From: Pseudomonas sp. CC6-YY-74
Lineage (GTDB): Bacteria > Pseudomonadota > Gammaproteobacteria > Pseudomonadales > Pseudomonadaceae
Direction: 5' to 3'
DNA: 64,000 bases
Assembly: GCF_002025205.1 (NCBI RefSeq)
Contig: NZ_CP019947.1
Location: forward strand, 3,510,001 to 3,574,000
The translations under genes and the position numbers were made by a program. Below the pieces are notes generated by a model. The model did no database searches and had not been told where the DNA came from. It was given only the letters and a program-made list of their open reading frames with translations. Shown here in pieces: positions 52,938-62,138 of the stretch (the stretch's first letter is position 1; every line of letters begins with the position of its first letter).

Positions 52938-52973
52938 ACATGAACATACCTGTATTCACACCTGGTTAATCTC

Positions 52974-53911
52974 AGGGTCGGACCCACGTAACTGTTTGAC
53001 TGATAAGAAAAACATCGCCAGATAAGGACCAAATAACCGCTTAGACAGCCAATTTTTGCATCAAATTTCGTGCTTTAAGGAAAGGGGAAAGGGATGCCTC
53101 GTGCGAATCGTTTCTTGTTGCCGGGTCACGTCTGGCATATCACCCACCGCTGTCACCAGCGCGAGTTTCTGCTCAAGTTTGCCCGCGACCGGCAACGGTG
53201 GCGGTACTGGCTGTTCGAGGCGCGGAAACGCTTTGGCCTCAGCGTGCTGAACTACGTCGTGACGTCGAATCACGTCCACCTGCTGGTAGTAGACCGCGGT
53301 CAGGGTGAAATCGCGCGCGGCATGCAATTGATCGCCGGACGCACAGCACAGGAATACAACCAGCGCAAACAGCGGCACGGCGCCTACTGGGAGGATCGCT
53401 ACCATGCCACTGCCGTGGACACCGACGGCTACCTGGCGCGCTGCATGACGTATATCGACATGAACATGGTGCGTGCCGGGGCTGTCTCCCATCCGGCGCA
53501 ATGGGATTCCTGTGGTTACCGAGAAATTCAGCAGCCGCCCACGCGGTATTGCGTTATCGACCTGGAGGCCTTGATGAGTTTGCTTGGCATCCGCGACCTG
53601 GACACTCTCCAGCGCACCCATGCAGCCTGGATGGATGAGGCTCTGAAAGCCGAGCCATTCAGGCGTGTTGAGGGTTGGAGCAAGAGTCTGGCGGTGGGCA
53701 GTCAAGCGTTCGTGGCGCGGTTCCAATCGGAAAGCGGTATTGCCACCCGCCACCGTGAGATTGTTCAAGGCGATGACGGCTATCGCCTACGCGAACCTGT
53801 AGCGCGCTACAACAGCCATTTCGATCCGGAAATGGCCTGTTTAAGGGCTGATAACGCGGTCTTACTGGATGAATTACTCTAAATTTCAGTGAATTGGCTA
53901 GGTCCGACCCC
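52974..53911 (+). mobile_element. Y1 transposase element with GGGTCGGACC ends
   Basis: Flanking inverted copies of GGGTCGGACC lie at 52976-52985 (plus) and 53901-53910 (minus). Between them is the transposase at 53094. The element begins 37 bp past attC5 and may have interrupted the array. Confidence 0.6.
53094..53882 (+). CDS. Y1 (HUH) transposase, REP-associated/IS200-like
   Basis: 262 residues, ATG at 53094 with GGAAAGGG upstream. HUH motif SNHVHLLVV at about 62-70 and the catalytic-tyrosine region DGYLARCMTYIDMNMVRAG at about 114-132 are characteristic of single-stranded DNA transposases of the Y1 type, including the RAYT proteins that move REP sequences. Intact by eye. GC-rich, unlike the cassettes before it, so it came from a different source. 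Confidence 0.85.
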   Translation: MPRANRFLLPGHVWHITHRCHQREFLLKFARDRQRWRYWLFEARKRFGLSVLNYVVTSNHVHLLVVDRGQGEIARGMQLIAGRTAQEYNQRKQRHGAYWEDRYHATAVDTDGYLARCMTYIDMNMVRAGAVSHPAQWDSCGYREIQQPPTRYCVIDLEALMSLLGIRDLDTLQRTHAAWMDEALKAEPFRRVEGWSKSLAVGSQAFVARFQSESGIATRHREIVQGDDGYRLREPVARYNSHFDPEMACLRADNAVLLDELL

Positions 53912-53968
53912 ATGTGGCAGAGTGGCTAGGCAGCTGAACGGGCCGGGGGCAGCGACTAGACTTGGAGG

Positions 53969-54033
53969 TTGTGAACATAGCGAGCGCGGTCGCGAGGCCG
54001 ACTCCTGGTGTTCGCGGCAAGGCGCGTTGCGTT
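53969..54033. repeat. GTGAAAA element, copy 4 (partial, divergent)
   Basis: GTTGTGAACATAGCGAGCGC plus GGTCGCGAGG, then a TTCGCGGCAAGG tail as in copy 1. The right TTTTCAC end is not clear, so it may be truncated. Confidence 0.5.
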
Positions 54034-54150
54034 CGGCGCGGCGCGTCGGGCGATCCGTTCGAAGCGCCGCGGCATCCCGGCGGATGTGTAGCGTAGCGGT
54101 GATCGAAGGTGCACTGCCTGCGGCGAGTGTCACCCTACGGGTCGTGGGTC
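54034..54150. repeat. Divergent copy of the 126-bp unit
   Basis: Contains GGTGATCGAAGGTGCACTGC then CTGCGGCGAGTGTCACCCTA, matching the tandem units at 44057-44551. One copy only. Confidence 0.7.
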
Positions 54151-54289
54151 TCTTGAGGTAACGGGGCGTTTGCGAACTAGGCAGGGGCGGGAGTTTTTCA
54201 CCGTTTTTCAGTTGTGCGGTCCGGTTTGAGCTGACCGGGGCGATAGCGGCCAGCCGCATTCGAACCATGCGCATTACCGGAGCCATAAC

Positions 54290-54826
54290 ATGCCAACCGC
54301 CGTCCGCGCCCTGCAGGGCGACATCACCCAGCTGCCGGTGCAGGCCATCGTCAACGCGGCGAACGCGACGCTACTCGGCGGTGGCGGCGTCGATGGGGCG
54401 ATTCATCGCGCCGCCGGGCCGCAGTTGCTGGAGGCGTGCCGTCAACTGGGCGGTTGCACCACTGGTGAGGCCAAGCTGACCCTGGGTTATCGCTTACCCG
54501 CCGAATACGTCATCCACACGGTCGGGCCGGTCTGGCATGGCGGCGACCGCGGCGAGCCGGCGCTGCTGGCCGCCTGTTATCGGCACTCGATTGAAATCGC
54601 CGTGGCCCAGGGCATCCGCAGCCTGGCCTTCCCGAGCATCAGCACTGGCGTCTACGGTTACCCGCTCGCACTCGCGGCGCAGATCGCGGTAAGCACGGTG
54701 CGGGCGGTGCTAAAGGAGTTCAGCGGTTTCGACGAGGTGATCTTCTGCTGTTTCTCGGCCAGCGACCTGCAGGTTTACCAACGTCTGCTCACGGCCCCGC
54801 CCGGCGCCCAGCCCGCACCGGTCTAG
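54290..54826 (+). CDS. Macrodomain O-acetyl-ADP-ribose deacetylase-like protein
   Basis: 178 residues, a single macro domain. The ADP-ribose loop is [20 protein letters not shown], and the second is [12 protein letters not shown]. This is like E. coli YmdB, which removes acetyl from O-acetyl-ADP-ribose and inhibits RNase III. Any RNase regulation in this organism is inference. ATG at 54290 follows GGAGCC. It stands alone between repeats and the flavoprotein gene. Confidence 0.9.
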   Translation: MPTAVRALQGDITQLPVQAIVNAANATLLGGGGVDGAIHRAAGPQLLEACRQLGGCTTGEAKLTLGYRLPAEYVIHTVGPVWHGGDRGEPALLAACYRHSIEIAVAQGIRSLAFPSISTGVYGYPLALAAQIAVSTVRAVLKEFSGFDEVIFCCFSASDLQVYQRLLTAPPGAQPAPV

Positions 54827-54896
54827 CGGCTTCGGTTAAGATGCGCGCTGTTTGGCGCCGCGCTCGCGGCGCCTGGGGTGTTGTGGGGACGTGGCT

Positions 54897-56081
54897 GTGC
54901 TGGTTACTCAAGTTGTGATTGTCGGTGCCGGTGCCGCCGGCCTTATGTGTGCATTGACCGCTGCCGGGCGCGGGCGCCGGGTGCTGTTGCTCGACCATGC
55001 GAACAAGGCCGGCAAGAAGATCCTGATGTCAGGCGGCGGGCGCTGCAATTTCACCAATATGTACTGCGAGCCGGGCAACTTCCTCTCGGAGAATCCGCAC
55101 TTCTGCAAGTCGGCCCTGGCGCGCTATACCCAGTGGGACTTCATCGGCCTGGTGGGCAAGCATGGCGTGGCCTATCACGAGAAGAAGCTCGGCCAGCTGT
55201 TCTGCGACCACAAGGCCAGCGACATCCTCGGCATGCTCCTCGACGAGTGCGCGCAGGCCGGGGTCGAGCTGCGCTTGGATACCTCGGTCAGCGAGATTGC
55301 CAAGCTGGAGGCCGGCTACCAGTTGCAGACCAGCGCCGGCCTGGTCAGCTGCGAGTCACTGGTGATCGCCAGCGGCGGCCTGTCGATCCCGACCCTCGGC
55401 GCCAGTGGCTTCGGCTATCAGGTCGCGCGCCAGTTCGGCCACAGCGTGCTAGCCACCCGCGCCGGGCTGGTGCCGTTCACCATTACCGATCCGCAGTTGA
55501 AGACGCTGTGCACTGAGCTGTCCGGCACCTCGGTGGAGGATTGCCTGGTCAGCTGCAACGGCCAGAGCTTTCGCGAGAACATCCTGTTCACCCACCGTGG
55601 CCTCAGCGGCCCGGCGATCCTGCAGATTTCCTCGTTCTGGCAGCCGGGCGACACCGTGCATATCGACCTGCTGCCGCATATCGACCTGCCCGAGTGGCTG
55701 GCCGAGCAGCAGCGCGACCGACCGAACAGCGAGCTGAAGACCCTGCTCGCCGAGCTGTTCACCAAGAAGATGGCCAGCCTGCTGGCCGACAACTGGTTCG
55801 CCAGCAAGCCGATGAAGCAGTACACCCCGGGCGAACTCAAGGCGATCGCCGACAAGCTGGCCGACTGGCAACTGGTGCCGGCCGGCACCGAGGGTTACCG
55901 CACCGCCGAGGTGACCCTGGGCGGCGTGGATACCCGCGAGGTGTCGTCGAAGACCATGGAGTCGCTGAAAAGCCCGGGGCTGTATTTCATCGGTGAGGTA
56001 CTGGATGTCAGCGGCCACCTGGGCGGCTTCAACTTCCAGTGGGCCTGGGCCTCGGGCTATGCGGCGGCGCAGTACGTCTGA
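54897..56081 (+). CDS. YhiN/HI0933-like FAD-dependent oxidoreductase
   Basis: 394 residues. The GXGXXG FAD motif is VVIVGAGAAGLMCALTA near the N-terminus, followed by SGGGRCNFTNM and GLSIPTLGASGFGY, and ending GGFNFQWAWASGYAAA. GTG at 54897 is chosen as homologues begin at that point; GTG at 54891 is an alternative. Frames continuing upstream to 54852 lack support. The enzymatic reaction is not known. Confidence 0.88.
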   Translation: MLVTQVVIVGAGAAGLMCALTAAGRGRRVLLLDHANKAGKKILMSGGGRCNFTNMYCEPGNFLSENPHFCKSALARYTQWDFIGLVGKHGVAYHEKKLGQLFCDHKASDILGMLLDECAQAGVELRLDTSVSEIAKLEAGYQLQTSAGLVSCESLVIASGGLSIPTLGASGFGYQVARQFGHSVLATRAGLVPFTITDPQLKTLCTELSGTSVEDCLVSCNGQSFRENILFTHRGLSGPAILQISSFWQPGDTVHIDLLPHIDLPEWLAEQQRDRPNSELKTLLAELFTKKMASLLADNWFASKPMKQYTPGELKAIADKLADWQLVPAGTEGYRTAEVTLGGVDTREVSSKTMESLKSPGLYFIGEVLDVSGHLGGFNFQWAWASGYAAAQYV

Positions 56082-56170
56082 AGCGCAGCGCTGAGCCGGC
56101 GGGTAGCGGGCTCAGCGCGCCGCCTGTGGCCAGGCAACCGCGGCGCGATGCGCGACGCCCAGCGCCCGAG

Positions 56171-56390
56171 CTAAGGCGGTCCGGCGGCGCGGCGGCGCGG
56201 CATTGCAGCCAAGAATTCATCGACAGGCCGCACTCGTTTCCCGGCCGGATCGGCCTGGGAGAACTCGTTGGCCACATTCACCAGCATGCAGCAGCGCGGG
56301 CTAGCGTCATCCAGTTCGCTGAGCAACCAGCCGCGCAGGAACTGGCGCTGCCGCGCGCATCAACACCGCGGCGAAGTCCGCCGCGTCCAT
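56171..56390 (-). pseudogene. Possible relic of a TetR-type regulator
   Basis: The minus strand reads MDAADFAAVLMRA, then shifts frame into RQRQFLRGWLLSELDD and CCMLVNVANEFSQADPAGK before TAG at 56171. The part around CCMLVN resembles C-terminal domains of TetR-family proteins. The broken frame and short length make it a likely remnant next to the PfpI-like gene; alternatively it is chance coding. Confidence 0.3.
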
Positions 56391-56399
56391 GCGGGCGCC

Positions 56400-57263
56400 C
56401 TATTCAGCCAGCAATTCGACGAAGCGCCGGGCGAACGTATGCACATCCCCCGGCCAGCGCGCGGATACGTAGCGGCCGTCGCACACCACCCAGGCCGGGC
56501 GGCTGTCGGCCAGGCTGTCGCGGTGCAGGCCGCTGGTCTTGCGCAGGCGATCCGGCGCAGCCGCCGGCACGTCGAGGAAATCCGCCGGGCTGGCCAGGGC
56601 GCGACTGACCTCGGCCTGCACGCTCATATGGCCGGCCGGCTCGCCCGGCGCCTCCAGGTAGGTACGGTAATAGTTCGGCGCCCAGAAGCGGCCGTAGAAG
56701 CGGGTCAGGTTCCAGGCGCTGCGCTCCATCGCCCAGGTCAGGGCGGTGGTCTGCCGCCCGTACAGAGCGGAGCGACCATCCGCCCGGCGGCTGCGCGCAG
56801 CCAGCAGCACGCCGTGACAGATCGCCGCGACCGGCTTGGCGCTGGCGAAGAAGGCGCCGACGAAGGCCTGCAGGCACTCGCTTTCCAGGTAGGCACGCAT
56901 GCCTCGGGCCCAGTGCCCGCCGGGCAGCAGCAGGCCGTCGAAGTCCGCCACGGCGAGCTGCTGGTAATCCAGCGGCTGGCGAAACTCGCTATCCACCAGC
57001 ACGTCACGATAGGCCTCGCGCGCATCACGGCGGGCGCGCAGGAGCAAACCGAGCAGCTTGAAACGCCGCAAACCGGGCAGCCAACCCCAGGGGTCCAGGC
57101 CCTCGCCCGTGAGCATCAGCGGATCAGCAACCGCCGGCTGGCCATCCAGGGTGGCGAAGCGCACCCGATGGCCCGCCGCGCGCAGCAGTTGCCAACTGAT
57201 GGCGACTTCGCTGGGATCGAAGTCTCGCTTCGGCAACACGATCAGAACGGTCTTGGCAGGCAT
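56400..57263 (-). CDS. DJ-1/PfpI family protein
   Basis: 287 residues from ATG at 57263 (MPAKTVLIVLPKRDFDPSE). The nucleophile elbow is AAICHG with Cys149, and GLLLPGGHWARGM is also typical. At 287 residues it is longer than most PfpI proteins (170-190), with an extra loop (RFKLLGLLLRARRDAREA) and C-terminal extension, as in the larger type 1 glutamine-amidotransferase-like members. It may be a chaperone, glyoxalase or hydrolase; no substrate is evident. Confidence 0.82.
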   Translation of the reverse strand: MPAKTVLIVLPKRDFDPSEVAISWQLLRAAGHRVRFATLDGQPAVADPLMLTGEGLDPWGWLPGLRRFKLLGLLLRARRDAREAYRDVLVDSEFRQPLDYQQLAVADFDGLLLPGGHWARGMRAYLESECLQAFVGAFFASAKPVAAICHGVLLAARSRRADGRSALYGRQTTALTWAMERSAWNLTRFYGRFWAPNYYRTYLEAPGEPAGHMSVQAEVSRALASPADFLDVPAAAPDRLRKTSGLHRDSLADSRPAWVVCDGRYVSARWPGDVHTFARRFVELLAE

Positions 57264-57463
57264 GGCGCGGGGACTCCTCGGCGAAGGCTCGAGCTTAGAC
57301 GCTAACCCCCGGCCCAACGAGTGGCCCGCCAGGCCAAACTGGCGAGAAGCCGGTAATTGAACTGACGCCAGGCCGCGTGCTCTGCTACAAAGCTACCGAC
57401 AAACCGACACGGCCATTAACCGCGTCGTTATCCCGTCCTAATTGCCCGAGGAGCGCTTGCCGC

Positions 57464-59350
57464 GTGACCCAAGACCAAGGCTTGATCTTCGCCATCCTCG
57501 CCACCACCATCGGCATGTTTGTCTGGGGCCGCTGGCGCCATGACATAGTCGCCCTCGGTTCCTTGCTGGCCTGCGTCATGGTTGGTCTGATCCCGGACGC
57601 GGAGGCGTTCAGCGGCTTCGGCCATCCGGCGGTGATCACCGTCGCCTGCGTGTTGGTGCTGAGCTACGGCTTGCAGAGTACCGGCGCGGTGGACGTCCTG
57701 GCTCAGCGCGTACTGCCGAGTAATGCCGGCCCCATGTTCTCGATTGCCGCACTGACCGGCCTCGGCGCGCTGCTTTCGGCCTTTATGAACAATGTCGGCG
57801 CCCTCGCCCTGCTGATGCCGATTGCCTTGCAGATCGCCAGGAAACAGAAGCTGCCTCCCGGTCGCGTGCTGATGCCGCTGGCCTTCGGCACCATTCTCGG
57901 CGGGATGACCACGCTGATTGGTACGCCACCCAACCTGATCGTCTCCAGCTTCCGCGCGCAGAGCGGCGCCGGCCCCTTCAACATGTTCGACTTCAGTCCC
58001 GTTGGCATCGCGGTGGCCCTCACCGGCGTGGTGTTTATCGCCCTGCTCGGCTGGCGCCTGGTACCCAAGCGCGAGGTGGCTGGCGTGGCCAGCTTCGACA
58101 CCGGCACCTACCTCACCGAGGCGCGGGTCAAGCCAGGCGCCAAGGCGGCGGGCAAGACTTTGCGGGAAGTCGAGCTGTTGCTCGATGAGGCTGACGCCCA
58201 GGTAATCGGCATGCTGCGCAATGATCTGCGGCTGTCCGCGCCCGACCCACGATGGGTCTTGCAAGCCGATGACGTCCTGGTGATCGAGGCCGAACCCGAG
58301 GCCCTCGGCACAGTACTGGGCAAGCTGGGCCTGCAACTGGAGGCCGAGCACGAGGAGGACAAAGAAAACAAAGAAGAAAAAGACAAAGAAAAAGAAGACA
58401 AAAAAGACAAAAAAGACAGCAAGCCAGCCGCCCGCGAAGCAGCCAAGCATGACCACGAGGACAGCAGCAACGACAAAAAGGAATCCAGCGACGATGCCAG
58501 CGTTCTGCAGGAGTTGCTGGTGCGCCCCGACTCCCAACTGATCGGGCGCTCGGCCAGCAGCACCCGCCTGCGTAGCCGTTACAGCCTCAATCTGCTGGCA
58601 ATCTCGCGGGCGAGTCATCGCTCGATCAAGCGCTTGCGCTCGACCCTGATCGAGCGCGGTGATGTCCTGCTGATGCAGGGCGCACCCGGCGATATCAACG
58701 AGTTTGCCGGCGACTATGCCTGCGTGCCGCTGGCCGCCCGCGCCATCAGCATTCCCAACCCTGGTCAGGCCAGCCTGGCCCTGGGGGTTATGCTGATGGC
58801 CGTAGTGGCCGCCGGCTTTGGCCTGCTCTCGGCCGCCGTAGCCTTCGCCGCTGGGGTACTGGTGTTCATGGTGATGCGCGTGGTGCCCCTGCGCGCGGTA
58901 TACGAGGCGATTGACTGGCCGGTGATCGTGCTGCTTGGCGCCTTGATCCCAGTGGCCGGCGCCATGTCCAGCAGCGGCGCGGCCGACCTGCTGGCGCGCT
59001 TGCTGATGGAGCATGTAGCCCAAGGCAATCCAGTGATCGTGCTGACCCTGCTATTGGTGGTGAGCATGACCCTCTCGGACTTCATGAACAATGCCGCCAC
59101 TGCCGCGGTGATGTGCCAGATCGCCCTGAGCGCAGCCAGCCAGCTCGGGGTCAACCCCGATTCGCTGCTGATGGCTGTGGCGATTGGCGCCTCCTGCTCG
59201 TTCCTCACGCCTATCGGTCACCAGAACAACACCCTGATCCTCAGCCCCGGCGGCTTCCGCTTCGGCGACTACTGGCGCCTGGGCTTGCCCATGGAGATTC
59301 TTGTGGTGCTGGTCAGTGTGCCGCTGCTGCTAATCGTCTGGCCGCTGTGA
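57464..59350 (+). CDS. SLC13-type permease with RCK_C (TrkA-C) domains and a charged insert
   Basis: 628 residues from GTG at 57464 with GAGGAG 10 bases upstream; the 29 residues before it in the same frame lack an RBS. About 10-12 membrane helices carry the carboxylate-transporter motif GTPPNLIVSSF and SFLTPIGHQNNTLILSP near the end. Between helix blocks lie two RCK_C (TrkA-C) segments separated by a charged linker at about 293-346 (EDKENKEEKDKEKEDKKDKK). It likely moves a sulfate or dicarboxylate with Na+ or H+. The linker is encoded by A-rich simple sequence and looks inserted. Confidence 0.88.
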   Translation: MTQDQGLIFAILATTIGMFVWGRWRHDIVALGSLLACVMVGLIPDAEAFSGFGHPAVITVACVLVLSYGLQSTGAVDVLAQRVLPSNAGPMFSIAALTGLGALLSAFMNNVGALALLMPIALQIARKQKLPPGRVLMPLAFGTILGGMTTLIGTPPNLIVSSFRAQSGAGPFNMFDFSPVGIAVALTGVVFIALLGWRLVPKREVAGVASFDTGTYLTEARVKPGAKAAGKTLREVELLLDEADAQVIGMLRNDLRLSAPDPRWVLQADDVLVIEAEPEALGTVLGKLGLQLEAEHEEDKENKEEKDKEKEDKKDKKDSKPAAREAAKHDHEDSSNDKKESSDDASVLQELLVRPDSQLIGRSASSTRLRSRYSLNLLAISRASHRSIKRLRSTLIERGDVLLMQGAPGDINEFAGDYACVPLAARAISIPNPGQASLALGVMLMAVVAAGFGLLSAAVAFAAGVLVFMVMRVVPLRAVYEAIDWPVIVLLGALIPVAGAMSSSGAADLLARLLMEHVAQGNPVIVLTLLLVVSMTLSDFMNNAATAAVMCQIALSAASQLGVNPDSLLMAVAIGASCSFLTPIGHQNNTLILSPGGFRFGDYWRLGLPMEILVVLVSVPLLLIVWPL

Positions 59351-59353
59351 CGC

Positions 59354-59440
59354 CTCAGCGGTTGTGAAAATATCGAGCGCCGTCGCGAGACCGTCTCCAG
59401 GCGCCCGCAGTAGGCGAGAATTTTTTTCACAGCCTCTCAG
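59354..59440. repeat. GTGAAAA palindromic element, copy 3
   Basis: CTCAGCGGTTGTGAAAATAT then CGAGCGCCGTCGCGAGACCG, ending TTTTTTTCACAGCCTCTCAG. It overlaps the stop codon (59437) of the minus-strand dioxygenase, like copy 1 does at 22579. It is flanked by the carrier's stop at 59350. Confidence 0.8.
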
Positions 59441-60090
59441 GACGCCGGAGTCACGCCGAGGATGATATCGAAGTGCGCCACCTGCACACCCGCCCGCGCG
59501 CCGGCCGCCGGGACGAAGGGCACGATCAGGCGTTCGCGCAGGCGTGGCTCGCGGATCGCATTGAGCACTGCATCGCCCTGGTTCAGCCGCTCGCCACGGA
59601 TGTAGCACTGGGTGGTGAAGCGCGGCTGGCCGGGCAGGGTCACGGCGACATGGATATGCGGGGTGCGCCCCGGATAGGGCACCGGGCGAAGGGTGCGGAA
59701 ACGATAGCGGCCATCGCTGGCAGTCTCGAAGCGACCATAGCCCTGAAAATTCGGGTCACGCCTGGCCCGCTCACCGCCACGGCGGTGCAGGTAGATACCA
59801 TTGGCATCGACCTGCCAGATTTCCACCAGTGCGCCCTTCAGTGGGTTGCCGCGGGCATCGAAAATCTGCCCGTGCAACTGCACAACGACGCCGCTGGCTT
59901 GAGTCGGTTGGTCGCCGATCAGCAGCAGATCGTTGTCCTGATCCAGCGGCAGTTGCTCGGGATAGAAGGGCCCCGGCGTCTGCGCCGGAGTCAGCAGCAG
60001 CTCGGCGAAGACGCCGGGGCTAGCCAACAGCAAGACGCCGCCGCCAAGCCCGGTCAACAACAGACGACGACTGATTCGCGACAGCTGCAT
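59437..60090 (-). CDS. Intradiol ring-cleavage dioxygenase-like protein
   Basis: 217 residues. Begins MQLSRISRRLLLTGLGGGVLL, a Tat-like twin-arginine signal (Arg8-Arg9). Family sequence LTPAQTPGPFYPEQLPLDQD and the metal region YRFRTLRPVPYPGRTPHIHV are present; the two His (HIH) and two Tyr are the Fe(III) ligands. This type is often annotated as protocatechuate 3,4-dioxygenase beta-like but is exported. No other ring-cleavage genes are near, so the substrate is uncertain. Confidence 0.82.
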   Translation of the reverse strand: MQLSRISRRLLLTGLGGGVLLLASPGVFAELLLTPAQTPGPFYPEQLPLDQDNDLLLIGDQPTQASGVVVQLHGQIFDARGNPLKGALVEIWQVDANGIYLHRRGGERARRDPNFQGYGRFETASDGRYRFRTLRPVPYPGRTPHIHVAVTLPGQPRFTTQCYIRGERLNQGDAVLNAIREPRLRERLIVPFVPAAGARAGVQVAHFDIILGVTPAS

Positions 60091-60160
60091 GCTTGCCTCC
60101 GCAACGCCAAGGGCGATGCTTACAGACTAGCTGGCGTACAGCCCTTGGGAGACCCGGGGC

Positions 60161-60556
60161 TCAATCCTGTCCGTCACGAAACCGATGGATCTGCCGGCGC
60201 TGCTTCTTGCTCGGCCGGCCGTCGGTCTGCATGCCCAGGGCGCCGGCCTTGCGCTGCGCGGCGGCCAGTTCGCGACGGACGAGACTCTCGGCCGTTTCGC
60301 TGTACAGCGCCTGGGCTTCGGGGGCGCCGCGGCGCACCACGGACAAGCCCTGAATGACCACGCTACGCTCGTCGAAACCGATGCGGATCAGCAGTTCGTC
60401 ACCGATCCGAGGTTCCTTACCCGGCTTGCAACGCTCACCACGGCAATGCACCTTGCCGCCCTCGATCGCCGCCTTGGCCAGGGCCCGGGTCTTGAAGAAA
60501 CGCGCCGCCCACAGCCACTTGTCCAGGCGTACTTTGTCGTCGTCTTTATCGCTCAT
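60161..60556 (-). CDS. hslR: Ribosome-associated heat shock protein Hsp15
   Basis: 131 residues with an S4 RNA-binding domain (VRLDKWLWAARFFKTRALAK). Hsp15 binds 50S subunits carrying stalled nascent chains and helps recycle them. The basic C-terminal tail (RPSKKQRRQIHRFRDG) also fits. 116 bp separate it from the divergent rimB. Confidence 0.93.
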   Translation of the reverse strand: MSDKDDDKVRLDKWLWAARFFKTRALAKAAIEGGKVHCRGERCKPGKEPRIGDELLIRIGFDERSVVIQGLSVVRRGAPEAQALYSETAESLVRRELAAAQRKAGALGMQTDGRPSKKQRRQIHRFRDGQD

Positions 60557-60672
60557 CGCACTCTCAAATCAAAAACACTCGCCCTCAGCGATTTTGCCTG
60601 ATGCAGTTGTCCCGGCGCACCACTAGAATGCAGGCACTATAGGGCAACCCGGCCTGAGGGCACTCGCCTACC

Positions 60673-61140
60673 GTGAAAACCTTCGACCACCTCAGCGTGA
60701 TCGGCCTGCGCGAATGGATCAACCTGCCGGACCTGGGCATGATCGGCCTGCGCGCCAAGATCGACACCGGCGCCAGCACCTCCTGCCTGCATGCCAGTGA
60801 TATCCAGCCATTCCAACGTGATGGCGAGGACTGGGTACGCTTCACCGCACACATCGGCACCCTGGTCCAGCGACGGCATCGCTGCGAAGCCGCTCTGGTC
60901 ACGGTGAAACGGATCAAGAGTTCCACCGGCCATGTGCAGAGCCGCTACGTGATCCGCACCGGCCTGACCCTGGGCGATCGCATGTGGCCGGTGGAGTTCA
61001 CCCTGACCTGCCGCAAAACCATGCGTTACCGCGTACTTCTAGGCTCCAAGGCGCTGGTCGACGGCCAACTGGTGGTCAACCCGGCGCTAACCTATATTCA
61101 AGACAAACCTGTGCTCCTCGACATCTCTGGTGCCCCATGA
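60673..61140 (+). CDS. rimB: RimB retropepsin-like protease (rimK partner)
   Basis: 155 residues with GTG start. The catalytic triplet DTG is at residues 31-33 ([12 protein letters not shown]). In Pseudomonas the rimA-rimB-rimK set controls glutamate addition to ribosomal protein S6; RimB opposes or tunes RimK. Only rimB and rimK are present here; no rimA is visible upstream, where hslR lies. The stop overlaps rimK's start. Confidence 0.85.
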   Translation: MKTFDHLSVIGLREWINLPDLGMIGLRAKIDTGASTSCLHASDIQPFQRDGEDWVRFTAHIGTLVQRRHRCEAALVTVKRIKSSTGHVQSRYVIRTGLTLGDRMWPVEFTLTCRKTMRYRVLLGSKALVDGQLVVNPALTYIQDKPVLLDISGAP

Positions 61141-62042
61141 AAATCGCCGTGCTATCGCGCAATCCGCGCCTGTATTCCACTCGTCGCCTGGTCGAAGCCG
61201 GGGAGCAGCGTGGCCATGAAATGGTGGTGATCGATACCCTGCGCGCCTACATGAACATCGCCAGCCACAAGCCGCAAATTCACTACCGCGGCAAAGCCCT
61301 GGAGGGTTTCGATGCGGTGATCCCGCGGGTCGGCGCCTCGGTGACCTTCTATGGCTGCGCGGTGCTGCGCCAGTTCGAGATGATGGGGGTGTTCCCGCTC
61401 AACGAGTCGGTGGCGATCAGCCGCTCACGCGACAAGCTGCGCTCGCTGCAACTGCTCTCGCGCAAAGGTATCGGCCTGCCGGTCACCGGTTTCGCCCACT
61501 CCCCCGACGATATTCCCGACCTGATCCAGATGGTCAACGGCGCGCCACTGGTGATCAAGTTGCTGGAGGGCACCCAGGGTATCGGCGTGGTCATGTGCGA
61601 AACGCAGCAGGCCGCCGAGTCGGTGATCGAGGCTTTCATGGGCCTGAAGGCCAACATCATGGTGCAGGAATACATCAAGGAAGCGGGCGGCGCGGATATC
61701 CGCTGCTTCGTGATCGGCGACAAGGTGATCGCAGCGATCAAGCGTCAGGCCAAGCCCGGCGAGTTCCGCTCCAACCTGCACCGCGGCGGCTCGGCCAGCC
61801 TGATCAAGATCACCCCGGAAGAACGCATGACCGCCGTTCGCGCCGCCAATATCATGGGGCTCAACGTCGCCGGCGTGGACATCCTGCGCTCCAATCACGG
61901 CCCGCTGGTGATGGAGGTGAACTCCTCGCCGGGACTGGAGGGCATCGAAACCACCACCGGCAAGGACGTTGCCGAGCTGGTCATCCAGTACCTGGAGAAG
62001 AACGGCGGACCAAACCTGACCCGCACCAAGGGCAAGGGCTGA
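61137..62042 (+). CDS. rimK: RimK, ribosomal protein S6 glutamate ligase
   Basis: 301 residues from ATG at 61137, overlapping rimB by 4 bp. ATP-grasp enzyme that adds glutamate residues to the C-terminus of S6. Landmarks are [13 protein letters not shown] (ATP loop), [17 protein letters not shown] and the metal-binding [13 protein letters not shown]. Length and start [20 protein letters not shown] match the family. Confidence 0.95.
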   Translation: MKIAVLSRNPRLYSTRRLVEAGEQRGHEMVVIDTLRAYMNIASHKPQIHYRGKALEGFDAVIPRVGASVTFYGCAVLRQFEMMGVFPLNESVAISRSRDKLRSLQLLSRKGIGLPVTGFAHSPDDIPDLIQMVNGAPLVIKLLEGTQGIGVVMCETQQAAESVIEAFMGLKANIMVQEYIKEAGGADIRCFVIGDKVIAAIKRQAKPGEFRSNLHRGGSASLIKITPEERMTAVRAANIMGLNVAGVDILRSNHGPLVMEVNSSPGLEGIETTTGKDVAELVIQYLEKNGGPNLTRTKGKG

Positions 62043-62100
62043 GACACCCGCACCGATTCCCCGTAGAGCCTATGTTCTCGTGCAGGGTCTGCGACAGTGG

Positions 62101-62121
62101 GCTGAATCGGCATAATTCAGC
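62101..62121. terminator. Possible stem-loop between rimK and envZ
   Basis: GCTGAAT and ATTCAGC form a 7-bp stem with loop CGGCATA between the convergent stops at 62042 and 62139. No T-run follows, so if it terminates it may need a factor. Confidence 0.4.
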
Positions 62122-62138
62122 GCCACAACCGCCTGCAG

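Larger units (their letters stand above)
53883..54289. other. Intergenic region of repeats before the macrodomain gene
   Basis: 407 bp. It contains the right end of the transposase element (to 53911), a copy of the GTGAAAA element and a copy of the 126-bp unit. No gene supported. Confidence 0.6.
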
